A DNA stretch of 64,000 nt from Bacteroidales bacterium (GTDB lineage Bacteria; Bacteroidota; Bacteroidia; Bacteroidales; Prolixibacteraceae): assembly GCA_012719495.1 (NCBI GenBank), contig JAAYAG010000030.1, positions 49,796-113,795 of the forward strand, read 5' to 3'. The notes beneath the pieces were generated by a model. That model was not told the origin of the DNA. It searched no databases and worked only from the letters and a program-made list of their open reading frames with translations. Positions 53,325 to 63,762 of the stretch are shown here, in pieces. A program made the translations under genes and the position numbers. Numbering within the stretch: position 1 is the first letter of the stretch; every line of letters begins with the position of its first letter.

Positions 53325-53630
53325 ACAAAACCCCCTCAATTAAAAACTATTTTAAATAAGCATTGCAAACTTTTTTTGTTTAATGGGACAAGGTGTTTTG
53401 TAACAGCGGAATATTGAATTGCAATTTCTTCACAAAGCAATTAAATACATGTTTTCATCCCGTTGTGAAAAATGTTATCGTTAAACAGATGGATGCATTT
53501 CCTTATAAAAACATGCCATTTTTCAATGCGATGGGCAAAATTGAGTTTTTTAAATCATTTTCTGATGGTGATACTCTTTACTATATTCAACATTAATGGG
53601 TATTTTAAGCAACGATACTACGCAATCTGA
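53325..53630. other. Intergenic stretch with no recognised gene
   Basis: About 300 bases of AT-rich sequence upstream of recJ. A plus-strand open frame of 67 codons (53393-53596) has no recognisable protein and is treated as chance. Confidence 0.5.
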
Positions 53631-53858
53631 TTAACATTTGATAATTCTCTTAATACAATGTCGTTTCCCATTGGTAATTTTAACAACATATACGCCTTGC
53701 TTTAGTGAGCTTATGTCAACCGAAGACGACACCCTTGAAAATGCCAAAACTTTTTACCAGCTAGAGTATTGATCCCAATTATAGACCATCCACAAGTCTT
53801 GCAAACCAACTGAATTATATTACCATCGCATTAGAATCATTCGGGAATATTCCTTTAG
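53631..53858 (-). pseudogene. Decayed T9SS C-terminal sorting domain
   Basis: The minus strand encodes the end of a sorting domain: the frame reads VLAFSRVSSSVDISSLKQGV, continues YVVKITNGKRHCIKRIIKC and stops at 53631. Before it, a second frame still shows IFPNDSNAMVI and SWFARLVDGL, but with internal stops and a frameshift. Only the tail of a once larger cargo gene is left; no trace of its body is visible upstream. It lies in the gap between recJ and a T9SS metalloprotease and points opposite to the latter. Confidence 0.85.
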
Positions 53859-54001
53859 CACTCTTCTGTCACAAAATGGTTTTTACTTTCAAAAACACCA
53901 ATAATTTTTTCATGTATCATGAATCAGTTATTGATCAAAAATATATCTTTATCACAGCAACTTTTCTATTCATTGTTGCAAAAATGGGGGGGGGAATATT
54001 T

Positions 54002-56887
54002 ATGAAAAAATTATTACTGGTATTGGTATACTTGTGTGTACCATTCTTTCTTTGGGCGAGTTACTTTTCATTTTTACCTTACACAATAAAACAACCATCG
54101 GGCGAAAAATTTGAATGTTTTGTTTCGGGCGATGAACACTATAACTGGCTTCACGACAAGGAAGGATACACCATAATTCAAGCTTCCGACGGATATTACT
54201 ATTATGCTATTGAAGAAAACAGCAATCTGGTTGCCAGCAAATACCGCGTTGGTATAGTTTCCCCTACCTCTGCGGGGATACCTCAATGGCTAAAAATTAA
54301 GCCCGAAGTGTATTATTCAAGAAGGGCAAAACTGGCCTCTTCGCCACCACCACTCGGCTCAGCATCTCATGTTGGCACGGTTAATAACCTGGTAATTTTC
54401 ATCCGCTTTGCCGATGACGGCGAGTTTATCACTACCCGCCAAACATTTAACACAACATTTAACGCCAGCACCGGGAAATCGTTAAAAACATACTATAACG
54501 AGGTTTCGTACAACCAGTTAGACATTAGCACAACATTTTACCCGGCATGCCCTCTCACCAGCAACTTATCGTATCAGGATGCTAACCCCCGCGGCTATTA
54601 TGAACCCTATAATGCAACAACAAATACAATAGGTTACGAAGGTGGCAACGATGGAGACGAACGAACTCAACGGGAACATACCCTGCTCAAAAATGCCATT
54701 GAATGGGTAAATGCCAACTCTCCTATTCCATCTGGCCTCAATATCGATTCCGATAATAACGGGCAAGTAGATAATGTGTGTTTCATTGTAAAAGGTGGAA
54801 ATGGAGCATGGAACTCGCTTCTGTGGGCGCATAAATGGTCTCTCTATTCATTCAATATTCCCATTAACGGGAAAAGGGTTTGGGATTATACCTTTCAACC
54901 TGAAACTCAGGATGAAGTATCGACACTTTGCCACGAAATGTTCCATGTACTTGGTGCACCTGACCTTTATCACTATACAAGTTCTGCCGTTACCCCTGTA
55001 GGGCCTTGGGATTTAATGGGCAGCGGATCGGCACACATGGGAGCTTATATGAAATGGAAATATGCCGGAGCAAAATGGATTACCTCTATACCCGAAATCA
55101 CAACAAGCGGAACCTACACGCTAAATCCATTAACATCGGCTACAAACAACTGTTATAAAATACGTTCGCCCTTTTCCGAATCGGAATTTTTTGTTGTTGA
55201 ATACCGAAAAAAGAACACACAATACGAAAATGCCCTACCCGACTCGGGGCTACTGGTATACCGTATCGACACGCGAAATTGGGGCAATAGTAACGGCCCT
55301 CCCGACGAAGTGTATGTTTACCGCCCCGATGGAACCACTACCGTAAACGGAAATTTGTCATCGGCGTGTTTTTCGCAGACAAATTCACGCACAGCGATCA
55401 ATGATGGAACAAACCCCTCATCCTTTTTACAGGATGGCAGTCAGGGAGGATTGAGCATTTCGAATGTAAGCACAGCCGGACAAACCATTTCGTTCGACGT
55501 GTTAATCAGTTCAGTTTATAACCCAAGTTCATTTTATGCCAACATCATAAAATCGAATTCGATAAACCTTGTGTGGCAAAAAAACAGCAGCAATAACAAT
55601 ATTTTGCTGGCATGGTCGCCTAACGGGCAATTCGGCACTCCAGTGAACGGAACCACATATCAGGCAGGAAATACGCTGCCTGGTGGCGGCACTATTTTGG
55701 CGGTTGGCGATGCAAGCAGTTTTCTGCATTCGGGCCTTGAACCCGGCGAAACTTACACGTACAAAATTTGGTCGTTTAACGCAGGCAACACCTATTCATC
55801 AGGAATAAATACTTCGGCAAAAACCAGTTGTCCAATTATTTCATCGTTTCCATATGTGCAATCTTTTTCAGGAAGCAAACAACCAGGATGCTGGGAAAAC
55901 CACTCTAACACTTCACAAAACCAGATTTGGCAATTTGGCACATTACAAGGCTTTGCCACACTTCCATCGCTTGGCGACTCTTATGCATATCTGAATAGCT
56001 TCCAGTATGGCGCCGGACAGATACAGGATGCAGACCTAATCTCGTCTGTTTTCGATTTTAGCCAAGCTACAAATATCGCAGTATCGTTTAACCATTATCT
56101 CAATAAACTGGCTATATGCTATGGAATATTTAGTTACAGTATCGACTATGGTCAAACATGGGTCGAGAAAGCTAAATTCCAAACAAAATCGGCCACTAAT
56201 CCAACAAATTATACAATCGACCTAACGACAGAACTCGAAGGCGAAAGCTATGTTCAGTTCAAATGGAAATATGTAGGATCTAACGACTATTATTGGGCCA
56301 TTGATGATTTCACAGTCAATGCAGAATCGCTTATAAACGACACATTAACAATTACATTTGGAGAATATGGAGAAGCCGACAATGTGTGCTTCAATGCATT
56401 TCAAACAATTATTGTCGGAGGAGGCCGTTCAACGGTTGAATTCTTTCCATACTCCACAGCAACGTTCATTGCCGGGCAATCGATACGGTTTTTGCCAGGT
56501 TTTTATGCCCATGAAGGAAGTCAGGTAACAGCCTATATTACAACCGAAAATGAATTTTGCAACACGTTGGGAGATGGAGATACTCCAGGTACATCGCCCG
56601 AAAAATCGGAATACGTTCTCCAACAAGAAAGCAACCCGTCTTCGAACGACAGAAGTATACACATTTACCCAAATCCGGCCAGAAGAACCGTTATGCTGGC
56701 TATTGGCGACGAAAGGATCAATTCTCATGTAACAATTTACAATTCATTGGGTGAAAAGGTTATGCCCTCAATAATTGCGCATGAGAACATAACCTCTATT
56801 GATTTGTCATCCTTGAAATCAGGATTATACATTGTAGCAGTTACCAACGGGAAAATGCTTTCTACAAGAAAATTGATAATTAAATAG
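54002..56887 (+). CDS. M6-family metalloprotease with T9SS sorting domain
   Basis: The roughly 961-residue secreted protease starts at the ATG at 54002 (signal MKKLLLVLVYLCVPFFLWA); the open frame extends upstream without a signal. The zinc motif HEMFHVLGAPD is at about 311-321 (His311, Glu312, His315). Next come a fibronectin III-like domain (GTPVNGTTYQAGN), a jelly-roll adhesin-like segment with a WAIDDFTV end, a 3-coathanger-stack-type domain (IAGQSIRFLPGFYAHEGS) and a type A sorting domain (YPNPARRTVML). It shares this layout with the protease at 59042. Confidence 0.9.
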   Translation: MKKLLLVLVYLCVPFFLWASYFSFLPYTIKQPSGEKFECFVSGDEHYNWLHDKEGYTIIQASDGYYYYAIEENSNLVASKYRVGIVSPTSAGIPQWLKIKPEVYYSRRAKLASSPPPLGSASHVGTVNNLVIFIRFADDGEFITTRQTFNTTFNASTGKSLKTYYNEVSYNQLDISTTFYPACPLTSNLSYQDANPRGYYEPYNATTNTIGYEGGNDGDERTQREHTLLKNAIEWVNANSPIPSGLNIDSDNNGQVDNVCFIVKGGNGAWNSLLWAHKWSLYSFNIPINGKRVWDYTFQPETQDEVSTLCHEMFHVLGAPDLYHYTSSAVTPVGPWDLMGSGSAHMGAYMKWKYAGAKWITSIPEITTSGTYTLNPLTSATNNCYKIRSPFSESEFFVVEYRKKNTQYENALPDSGLLVYRIDTRNWGNSNGPPDEVYVYRPDGTTTVNGNLSSACFSQTNSRTAINDGTNPSSFLQDGSQGGLSISNVSTAGQTISFDVLISSVYNPSSFYANIIKSNSINLVWQKNSSNNNILLAWSPNGQFGTPVNGTTYQAGNTLPGGGTILAVGDASSFLHSGLEPGETYTYKIWSFNAGNTYSSGINTSAKTSCPIISSFPYVQSFSGSKQPGCWENHSNTSQNQIWQFGTLQGFATLPSLGDSYAYLNSFQYGAGQIQDADLISSVFDFSQATNIAVSFNHYLNKLAICYGIFSYSIDYGQTWVEKAKFQTKSATNPTNYTIDLTTELEGESYVQFKWKYVGSNDYYWAIDDFTVNAESLINDTLTITFGEYGEADNVCFNAFQTIIVGGGRSTVEFFPYSTATFIAGQSIRFLPGFYAHEGSQVTAYITTENEFCNTLGDGDTPGTSPEKSEYVLQQESNPSSNDRSIHIYPNPARRTVMLAIGDERINSHVTIYNSLGEKVMPSIIAHENITSIDLSSLKSGLYIVAVTNGKMLSTRKLIIK

Positions 56888-56899
56888 AAATCAATAAAA

Positions 56900-57349
56900 T
56901 CAGATACTCGTTTCGGTTACAGTAATTTTTGCACCATCGAATGATGCAGTAATCAATAAGTTTAGAAACGGAGGAGCATCGAGCCCTTCGGAAAAATCCA
57001 ATGTGTATTTTTTGTAATCTACGTGATGGGTTGTTTCTGTTGATCCCCCATCCCACGATGCTTTTATTACCAGATCATAGATGTGTTCGTACCGGGAATC
57101 ACTTGTCAAATTAATGGATTCTTCTACCGTTCTCGCACCCTTGGCAGGCACAAGCGTTTCTGAGCTAGCCATCTCATCCAAAAGCCTCAAATTCACTGGA
57201 ACCGAATGATTATTCTTCATAACAATTGTCATGTTTACAGTCACTCCAATGTCTTCTTTCTCATCACCTGAAAAATCGATACCTCCTTCACATCCTGTGA
57301 ATGCCATAACCACAACCAAGCATAAAGCACTTATTATTCTTCGTATCAT
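56900..57349 (-). CDS. Hypothetical lipoprotein
   Basis: The 149-residue protein has the signal MIRRIISALCLVVVMAFTGC with lipidation at Cys20 and an acidic stretch (SGDEKED) just after it, as in surface-exposed Bacteroidota lipoproteins. The mature part is beta-rich, with repeated YKKYTLDF-like strands. No domain was recognised. It converges with the M6 protease gene. Confidence 0.75.
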   Translation of the reverse strand: MIRRIISALCLVVVMAFTGCEGGIDFSGDEKEDIGVTVNMTIVMKNNHSVPVNLRLLDEMASSETLVPAKGARTVEESINLTSDSRYEHIYDLVIKASWDGGSTETTHHVDYKKYTLDFSEGLDAPPFLNLLITASFDGAKITVTETSI

Positions 57350-57468
57350 ACCTATACATTTAATATTAACCCTCTATACAAGGTAGTATATTTTTGTAAC
57401 AATACAAAGACAAATAAAGAATACAACTATACTTCTCAAATATTAAGAACTCTGAGCTACATAATAAT

Positions 57469-58656
57469 TCATTGCCGCTCAATAGCAAAACGTCCGTTGG
57501 CAACAGCGGAACGTCCTTGCAATATTTCATAGAGGTATACTCCCTTGGACAGATTTCCTACTGAAACCGGCTTGCGCGATTGACTTATGGGCTGATCTAT
57601 CACTTTGCTGCCCTGCATTGAATAAACTGCCATACGAGCATCACAAAGTTCAACTCCGTTGAAGTCAATCATAAGAAAATCGTTGGCAGGATTAGGATAT
57701 ACTTTAACCTTTTCTTTTTCAATGGTATTATAACTAACCGGTGAAACCGAACGTGACAAAATTCCATGAATATAGTTCACCAACGAGGCACTGCCAACCT
57801 TTGCGTCAACATTGGCAGGCAATTGGCGAGCATACCATTTAACACGCCATGTAACTGAATCTTTGCTGGCAATTGAGACATAAGCCCCTTGGTTTTCCAC
57901 TTCGGTATAGGTGCTGTTGCGGGCTGTATACACTTCAATTTCCCCTTCGGAAGGTGCAGCATCTGCCTGCGCAATATTTTCAAATTGTTTTAACAACAAG
58001 TATTTACCACCAACAACATGGGCAATCCAACCCTTTCCGTCGCCAATGAATTTAAATGTACCTGATTGAGTAATCTTGTTCTTATCCTGATCGTACCATA
58101 TCATCCCATCAATCTCTTCAGTAAAGGGTTCCAGTATTCCGGTTGGTGCAACATCGCCCTTTTCATACAGGGTTACACCATTACCTGCAACGCGGGTTAC
58201 CTCCCAGGGGGCCCATTTTTGTGAAGTCGATTTTTCATTTTTCATCACATAGTCGATTACGATTGACGTATCGGCAGCATTTCCCTGAAAGATTTTATAA
58301 AAACGCAAGTTCGTTTTCGAATCGGTATTCCCGGCTACAATTAAACGGTTCCCTTTAATATCAGCCTGATACGGTTTACTATCAAGATTAACCAATGGAG
58401 GCCAGTTCCAAACACTTTGCGGACTCGGCCAGAAAGTTGATCCAGCCATATTATTATTCGAAAAATCGACATACAGTAACTCAGATTCGCTCACCTGAAA
58501 GGACGAAATCCTTGCCCCATTGGCTGTATCAACCGCCATCCGAAGATTTTGAGTGCTTATAGTATAGAGGCTCCCTTCACCTCTTTGAGGAGCAGTTGTT
58601 TGGGCGTTGCCCGAAAAAACGATTACGAGTAAAAGACAAAATAAAAGGTTTTTCAT
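57469..58656 (-). CDS. DUF4380 (galactose-mutarotase-like) secreted protein with T9SS sorting domain
   Basis: The 395-residue protein has a signal peptide ending near GNAQ. Residues about 30-290 form a supersandwich domain matching DUF4380 (ARISSFQVSESELLY, STFWPSPQSVWNWPP, WAPWEVTRV). A type A sorting domain follows (YPNPANDFLMIDFNG ... GVYLYEI). Family members resemble mutarotases but no reaction is known. The gene is divergent from the M6 protease at 59042. Confidence 0.8.
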   Translation of the reverse strand: MKNLLFCLLLVIVFSGNAQTTAPQRGEGSLYTISTQNLRMAVDTANGARISSFQVSESELLYVDFSNNNMAGSTFWPSPQSVWNWPPLVNLDSKPYQADIKGNRLIVAGNTDSKTNLRFYKIFQGNAADTSIVIDYVMKNEKSTSQKWAPWEVTRVAGNGVTLYEKGDVAPTGILEPFTEEIDGMIWYDQDKNKITQSGTFKFIGDGKGWIAHVVGGKYLLLKQFENIAQADAAPSEGEIEVYTARNSTYTEVENQGAYVSIASKDSVTWRVKWYARQLPANVDAKVGSASLVNYIHGILSRSVSPVSYNTIEKEKVKVYPNPANDFLMIDFNGVELCDARMAVYSMQGSKVIDQPISQSRKPVSVGNLSKGVYLYEILQGRSAVANGRFAIERQ

Positions 58657-59041
58657 AAGATTAAATTTTTGGGTTTAATGGTATCGCACGGAACTCACGT
58701 GTTGCAAAAATTATCCTCATCCTCTAGGGTGTTGTGGAGCAACATGTTCGTTTCATTTGATAAAATTTTTATGTTTTGTTTTTCCCTTTTAAGCGATAAC
58801 AAATTATATCGCCTTCCGTTCGATTATCCCTGATTATAAAGAAACCCCGTGGTTCCTTCATAATTCAAGGGTTTAATCGTTTAAACGCGGTTAAAAATAC
58901 TATAAAAAAAAGAAACCACAATTATAATTTGTAACAACAAGTTCTCAAGACATCGTTCATTCTTAATGTGAAAATATTTTTCTATTTTGGCAAACACCAA
59001 AAAATGCAAAATATATAAAATTAAATTCAACACAAAACATT
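58657..59041. other. Divergent intergenic region of a T9SS cargo pair
   Basis: The 385-base gap must hold the promoters of the DUF4380 gene (minus) and the M6 protease (plus). TAATTTTTG on the minus strand near 58705-58713 is one base longer than the -7 consensus; TCTATTTTGG near 58981 is one base short of it on the plus strand. A weak hairpin (GAAACCCCGTGGTTCC) lies at about 58850. No reading frame is credible. Confidence 0.4.
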
Positions 59042-62008
59042 ATGAAAAATCACTACTTACCCCATCTTAGAACCCTTTTTACCATTACATTAGGACTATT
59101 TCTCGTTTTAAATATGTTAAAATCAGCTATGGCCGTCCCGGCTTACCCACACCCGATCAAATATGAGCAAGCTGATGGCACCACCCTTACGATTGTCATA
59201 CGGGGAGACGAGTCACTGCACTGGCAGGAGACCATTGATGGCTACACTCTACTGCGAAACAACAAAGGCATTTTTGAATATGCCGCTAAAAATAAGAAGA
59301 ACGATTTGGTTGTATCTGGCATAAAAGCACAAGACCCGGAAAAAAGGAGTAATGTTGAAAAAAAGTTTTTAAAGGGAATCCAAAAAAGTCTTCAATATAG
59401 TGGAAGCCAAACATCGATCATGCGGCAACTCAAGCAAGTATATGATAAAGAAGCAATGCAGGAGAAAGTCTTTCCCACAACTGGAAGCCGCAAATTGGTT
59501 TGTATATTGATTGGGTTTACCGATCTTGCTTTTACCAAAACACAAACCGAATTTAACGACCTGTTTAATCAAATAAATTATTCGGTTGATGGAGCCCAAG
59601 GAAGTGTAAAAGATTTTTATTTGGAAAACTCATACAACCAGTTTAATCTTACCGTAACGGTTGCCGGGCCATATACCGCATCCAACAACATGGCTTATTA
59701 CGGAGGAAACAACAGTAGCGGCGATGATGTTAACCCCAGGGCACTGGCTGCCGAAGCAGTTACCTTAGCCGATGGCGACGTTAACTATGCCAACTTTGAC
59801 AACGATAACGACGGTTCTGTCGATGGGGTGTACATCATATTTGCAGGCTATGGCGAAGAAGCCGGAGCTTCAGAGGATGCAATCTGGTCACACGCATGGA
59901 ACCTCTCCCCGACTCTTACAAAAGACGGAAAGAACATCTCAAAATATTCCTGCTCTCCAGAGTTAAGAAGTTATACCGGGACCGGAATAACCCGCATCGG
60001 TGTAATCTGCCACGAGTTTGGCCATGTGTTGGGCTCCCCCGACTATTATGACACAAATTACGGAACCGACGGGCAATATCAAGGCACCGGAAGTTGGGAC
60101 TTAATGGCCAATGGATCATGGAACGGGGAAAGTGGTTCATGCCCGGCCCATCATAATATTTACACCAAATGGCATTATTATAACTGGGTTACCCCTACCC
60201 TGTTAAGTTCTTCGGGGACCTATTCGTTGAATAATATTGAATACAATAAGCAAGCTTACTACTTTACCAGCAACACATCGGGCGAATTCTTTTTGATGGA
60301 GAACCGGCAACAAACCGGGTTCGACACCTCCATCCCCGGTCATGGCCTCATCATTTACCACGTCGATCAAAACGGTATTGCTTTATCGAGTTACACCATT
60401 AATGCCACGCACCCGCAATACATGTACCCGGTTTGTGCAAGCGCAACAGTCAATCCTTCCGGCTCGGCATCCAGTTATGGAAGTATTAACTCGGCAGGTT
60501 GCCCGTTTCCGGGTTCTGGCAATGAGACCGAATTCACCGACGGTTCACTTCCCGGAGCTATCATCTGGGATAAAAGCTTTTGCAATAAACCCATGACTGA
60601 AATTAGTGAGACCAGTGGGGTCATCAGTTTTTCATTCATGGACACCAAATTGCCCAGTAATTTTCAGGCTACAACCATATCAGGAAGTGAAATAGATCTG
60701 ACTTGGGCACTGAATTCAAACAACAACCCGGTATTAATTGCTTATTCTACAACTCCGACATTTGGAACACCGGTCAACGGTACAACCTATACGGCAGGGA
60801 ATGTCATTCCCGGAGGCGGAACGGTCATTTATTATGGCACCAATACAAGCTTCAATCATCTGAATTTAGAGGAAGGAACCAGCTATTATTATAGGGCATG
60901 GTCAAATAATTCAGGAACATACTCTGCCGGACTGCCACAACATGCATCAACGCCTTTAGATATCGTAGAAAACTTCCCATGGACCGAAGACTTTGAAAAT
61001 GAAGGCAACATTCCGAACGGATGGACCCAAAGACAAATCAAAAGTTCGGGTGTAGACTGGAGCTTTGTCACCGGTAACGGAGACAGTCACCCTTCAACAG
61101 CACACAATGGCACTTACAATGCCTGCTTAAAAGATCAATCATCCGGGTCGAACGAAACCCGTCTTATAAGCCCGGCATTTGATTTAGGCAATCGTTCAGA
61201 TGTTACGCTTACGTTCTGGCACACACAAGAAGACTGGAGTGGCGATCAGGACGAATTAACGGTTTTTTACCGAAGATCGTCTTCAAGCGGCTGGATACAA
61301 CTGGCCCAATACACAAACAGTATTTCTGCATGGACACAGGAGACCCTTTCGCTGCCCGACGTGACATCCGATTATTACATCTGCTTTCAGGGGAATGCCG
61401 CCTATGGCTATGGGGTATGTATCGATGATGTAACTATTGATTGTACTGCCGCGGTTCCAACAACCTATACCCTTTCAAATGAATCAATCAACAATGAAGA
61501 GTCGAACTGTTTCAACGCGACCGACACAATCTATGTGGCAGGGGATGGAACATCTGTTGATTTCAACGACGGTTCAACGGTAAACCTTATTGCCGGAAAA
61601 TCGATCCGTTTCCTTCCCGGTTTCTATGCCCACAACGGAAGCTATATGTATGCATGGATTACCACAGACAGCTCCTTCTGCTCTTCTTTGCCATCAATCG
61701 TTGAAGCTCCAATTGAATCAACAAAAGAAATGGTCTCTGTTGAAGATGAACTAAAACTCCCGGGAGCCGTCGATAAAAAGATGAAAATATACCCGAACCC
61801 TTCAAATGGGAGATTCATAGTTGAGTTATCGAATTTCGAAGAGCGTTCAGTTATTACAGTAAGCAATATACTCGGGGCCGTTGTACACCGCTCCTATTTG
61901 GAAAGTAACGTTAAGCCAATTGAGCTAACCAATATTTCGAGCGGATTGTATTTTGTTTCAGTAACAAACGGGACAACAACTGTGACCAAAAAAATAATCA
62001 TTCAATAG
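59042..62008 (+). CDS. M6-family metalloprotease with T9SS sorting domain
   Basis: The 988-residue secreted protease has a signal peptide ending near AMA, a prodomain, and an M6 catalytic domain with HEFGHVLGSPD at 324-334 (His324, Glu325, His328). A fibronectin III-like domain (GTPVNGTTYTAGN), a MAM/cleaved-adhesin-like jelly roll (FPWTEDFENEGNIPNGW ... VCIDDVTIDC), a 3-coathanger-stack-type domain (IAGKSIRFLPGFYAHNGS) and a type A sorting domain (YPNPSNGRFIVELSN) follow. The full architecture matches the protease at 54002, indicating duplication. Confidence 0.92.
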   Translation: MKNHYLPHLRTLFTITLGLFLVLNMLKSAMAVPAYPHPIKYEQADGTTLTIVIRGDESLHWQETIDGYTLLRNNKGIFEYAAKNKKNDLVVSGIKAQDPEKRSNVEKKFLKGIQKSLQYSGSQTSIMRQLKQVYDKEAMQEKVFPTTGSRKLVCILIGFTDLAFTKTQTEFNDLFNQINYSVDGAQGSVKDFYLENSYNQFNLTVTVAGPYTASNNMAYYGGNNSSGDDVNPRALAAEAVTLADGDVNYANFDNDNDGSVDGVYIIFAGYGEEAGASEDAIWSHAWNLSPTLTKDGKNISKYSCSPELRSYTGTGITRIGVICHEFGHVLGSPDYYDTNYGTDGQYQGTGSWDLMANGSWNGESGSCPAHHNIYTKWHYYNWVTPTLLSSSGTYSLNNIEYNKQAYYFTSNTSGEFFLMENRQQTGFDTSIPGHGLIIYHVDQNGIALSSYTINATHPQYMYPVCASATVNPSGSASSYGSINSAGCPFPGSGNETEFTDGSLPGAIIWDKSFCNKPMTEISETSGVISFSFMDTKLPSNFQATTISGSEIDLTWALNSNNNPVLIAYSTTPTFGTPVNGTTYTAGNVIPGGGTVIYYGTNTSFNHLNLEEGTSYYYRAWSNNSGTYSAGLPQHASTPLDIVENFPWTEDFENEGNIPNGWTQRQIKSSGVDWSFVTGNGDSHPSTAHNGTYNACLKDQSSGSNETRLISPAFDLGNRSDVTLTFWHTQEDWSGDQDELTVFYRRSSSSGWIQLAQYTNSISAWTQETLSLPDVTSDYYICFQGNAAYGYGVCIDDVTIDCTAAVPTTYTLSNESINNEESNCFNATDTIYVAGDGTSVDFNDGSTVNLIAGKSIRFLPGFYAHNGSYMYAWITTDSSFCSSLPSIVEAPIESTKEMVSVEDELKLPGAVDKKMKIYPNPSNGRFIVELSNFEERSVITVSNILGAVVHRSYLESNVKPIELTNISSGLYFVSVTNGTTTVTKKIIIQ

Positions 62009-62079
62009 TACTGTAAATGACATAACATTGGGGGTACTTACCCCACCATTATAACACATAATTAATTCATTATTAAAAA

Positions 62080-62118
62080 GAAACAAGCGACAGAAATTTA
62101 TCCTGCCGCTTGTTTTTT
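62080..62118 (+). terminator. Terminator after the M6 protease gene
   Basis: AAACAAGCGACAG pairs with CTGCCGCTTGTTT (one mismatch), followed by a T-run. Confidence 0.75.
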
Positions 62119-62170
62119 ATTCAAAAAAAATATCTTTGCCGAAATAGGGGATTTTCTAAATTGATTAAGC

Positions 62171-63706
62171 ATGTGGGGAAAGAAGATTACGCTGTTCTTG
62201 ATAGCGTATGTGCTGTTTGGGGGAAACAGTTTTGGGCAGAAATACATCAAGCCCATCGACAAAAAATATATTCATTCGCGGTACATCGATGAGACAGGCG
62301 AAGAATTGCTCCGGGTTATTGTTCCGGGTAATCCGCCACCTTCAGGATTCAAAGCAAGAAAAGCAGTAGCGGTAAGTTCGTCAGCGGTCATTATTAACGA
62401 TGTTCCGGCGCTTTCCTGGTGTTTTGGATGTACGCCCACTACCGGAGCGATGTTGGCTGGGTTTTACGACCGTCAAGGATACGTTAACATGTATGCCGGC
62501 CCCACCTCGAACGGGGTTTTCCCAATTAACAACAGCGTATGGGGAAATGCCTACATCAATGGAGAAACCAGGGCATTGTGCCCTCTGAGCGCTACCCGCA
62601 ATGGCCTCGACGGCCGAACCTCACGTGGCCATGTCGACGATTACTGGATTAAATACCTGAACGCCAATCCTGATCCGTATATTACCAACGGCTGGGCCCA
62701 ACATGCCTATGAAGATTGTACTGCCGATTTCATGAAGACAAGCCAATCGGCTTACGGTAATCAAGATGGATGGACTATTTTCAACTACTATCCGTCGGGC
62801 TCAAAATATTATGGCACCGACGATGAAGATGGACCATACGGTCTTCAGCTTTTTTTCGAATCGCGGGGATATACCCTCGGTGAGCGTTACTCGCAAACTA
62901 TTGTTGGCTACAACGGAAATGCGAATGGCTTCTCGTTCAGTAATTATGTGGCCGAGATAGACGCAGGCCGCCCGGTTATGCTCCATGTTGAAGGACATAC
63001 CATGTTGGGCGTTGGCTATGATTTTGATACCCAGACTGTGTACCTTCACGACACATGGGATTATGATCTGCACAGCATGATTTGGGGCGGAATATATGAT
63101 GATATGCAGCACCTTGCCGTAAGTGTATTTGCAATCGGCACGGAAGGATTTGTCGACGAAAACCTATACATTACAAACACCACATTCAGTTCACCCGATG
63201 AGTGTTTGGATGCCATGCAACATATCTACGTAGCCAGCGACGGCAATAGCGTGAATATAGAAAACGGGGCATCGGTCGATATTATAGCCGGGCAATCGAT
63301 ACAGTTTATGCCAGGATTTCATGCCCAAAATGGTTCTACCCTATCGGCACGCATTACCCAGAGCCAGGAATTCTGTGTTCCTCAGGGCTATTCATCCTCA
63401 TCGGAAAAGATGTCTTCGGAAAATACCCGGCAGATCACTGGAGAAGATGAATTACAATTCGCCTCCGACACACATCTGGTGAAGGTGTACCCCAACCCCA
63501 ACAACGGGCTGTTTACCGTTACCTTCGACAATTTCGACAACGAGACCAAGGTGTTTGTATACAATACCTTCGGACAGAAAGTATATCAAGCAAGCACCTG
63601 GGAGAAATTCACGGTTGTTGAACTGCAACATGTGCGACGCGGAATCTATTTCGTAAAGGCCGTCAATAACCAGCAGCATTACGAACAAAAGATTATCGTT
63701 CAGTAA
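62171..63706 (+). CDS. C39-like cysteine peptidase with T9SS sorting domain
   Basis: The 511-residue secreted protein has a signal peptide ending near SFGQ. The papain-like domain (C39_2 type) has candidate nucleophile Cys87 in WCFGCTPTTGAMLAGFYD (Cys84 is the alternative), a His in HVEGHTMLGVGYD and the third residue in LHDTWDYD. A 3-coathanger-stack-type domain (IAGQSIQFMPGFHAQNGS) and a type A sorting domain (YPNPNNGLFTVTFDNF) follow, as in the neighbouring M6 proteases. Target proteins unknown. Confidence 0.85.
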   Translation: MWGKKITLFLIAYVLFGGNSFGQKYIKPIDKKYIHSRYIDETGEELLRVIVPGNPPPSGFKARKAVAVSSSAVIINDVPALSWCFGCTPTTGAMLAGFYDRQGYVNMYAGPTSNGVFPINNSVWGNAYINGETRALCPLSATRNGLDGRTSRGHVDDYWIKYLNANPDPYITNGWAQHAYEDCTADFMKTSQSAYGNQDGWTIFNYYPSGSKYYGTDDEDGPYGLQLFFESRGYTLGERYSQTIVGYNGNANGFSFSNYVAEIDAGRPVMLHVEGHTMLGVGYDFDTQTVYLHDTWDYDLHSMIWGGIYDDMQHLAVSVFAIGTEGFVDENLYITNTTFSSPDECLDAMQHIYVASDGNSVNIENGASVDIIAGQSIQFMPGFHAQNGSTLSARITQSQEFCVPQGYSSSSEKMSSENTRQITGEDELQFASDTHLVKVYPNPNNGLFTVTFDNFDNETKVFVYNTFGQKVYQASTWEKFTVVELQHVRRGIYFVKAVNNQQHYEQKIIVQ

Positions 63707-63714
63707 CAAACAGT

Positions 63715-63749
63715 AAATGGCGGCCTTTATAGCCGCCATTTATTTTTTA
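63715..63749 (+). terminator. Terminator after the C39-like peptidase gene
   Basis: AAATGGCGGC pairs perfectly with GCCGCCATTT around a seven-base loop, followed by ATTTTTT. Confidence 0.85.
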
Positions 63750-63762
63750 CCTCAAACAGGAA

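Noticed and set aside
53393..53596. Plus-strand 67-codon open frame between recJ and the M6 protease
   Set aside because: No recognisable protein, no promoter or ribosome site; treated as chance.
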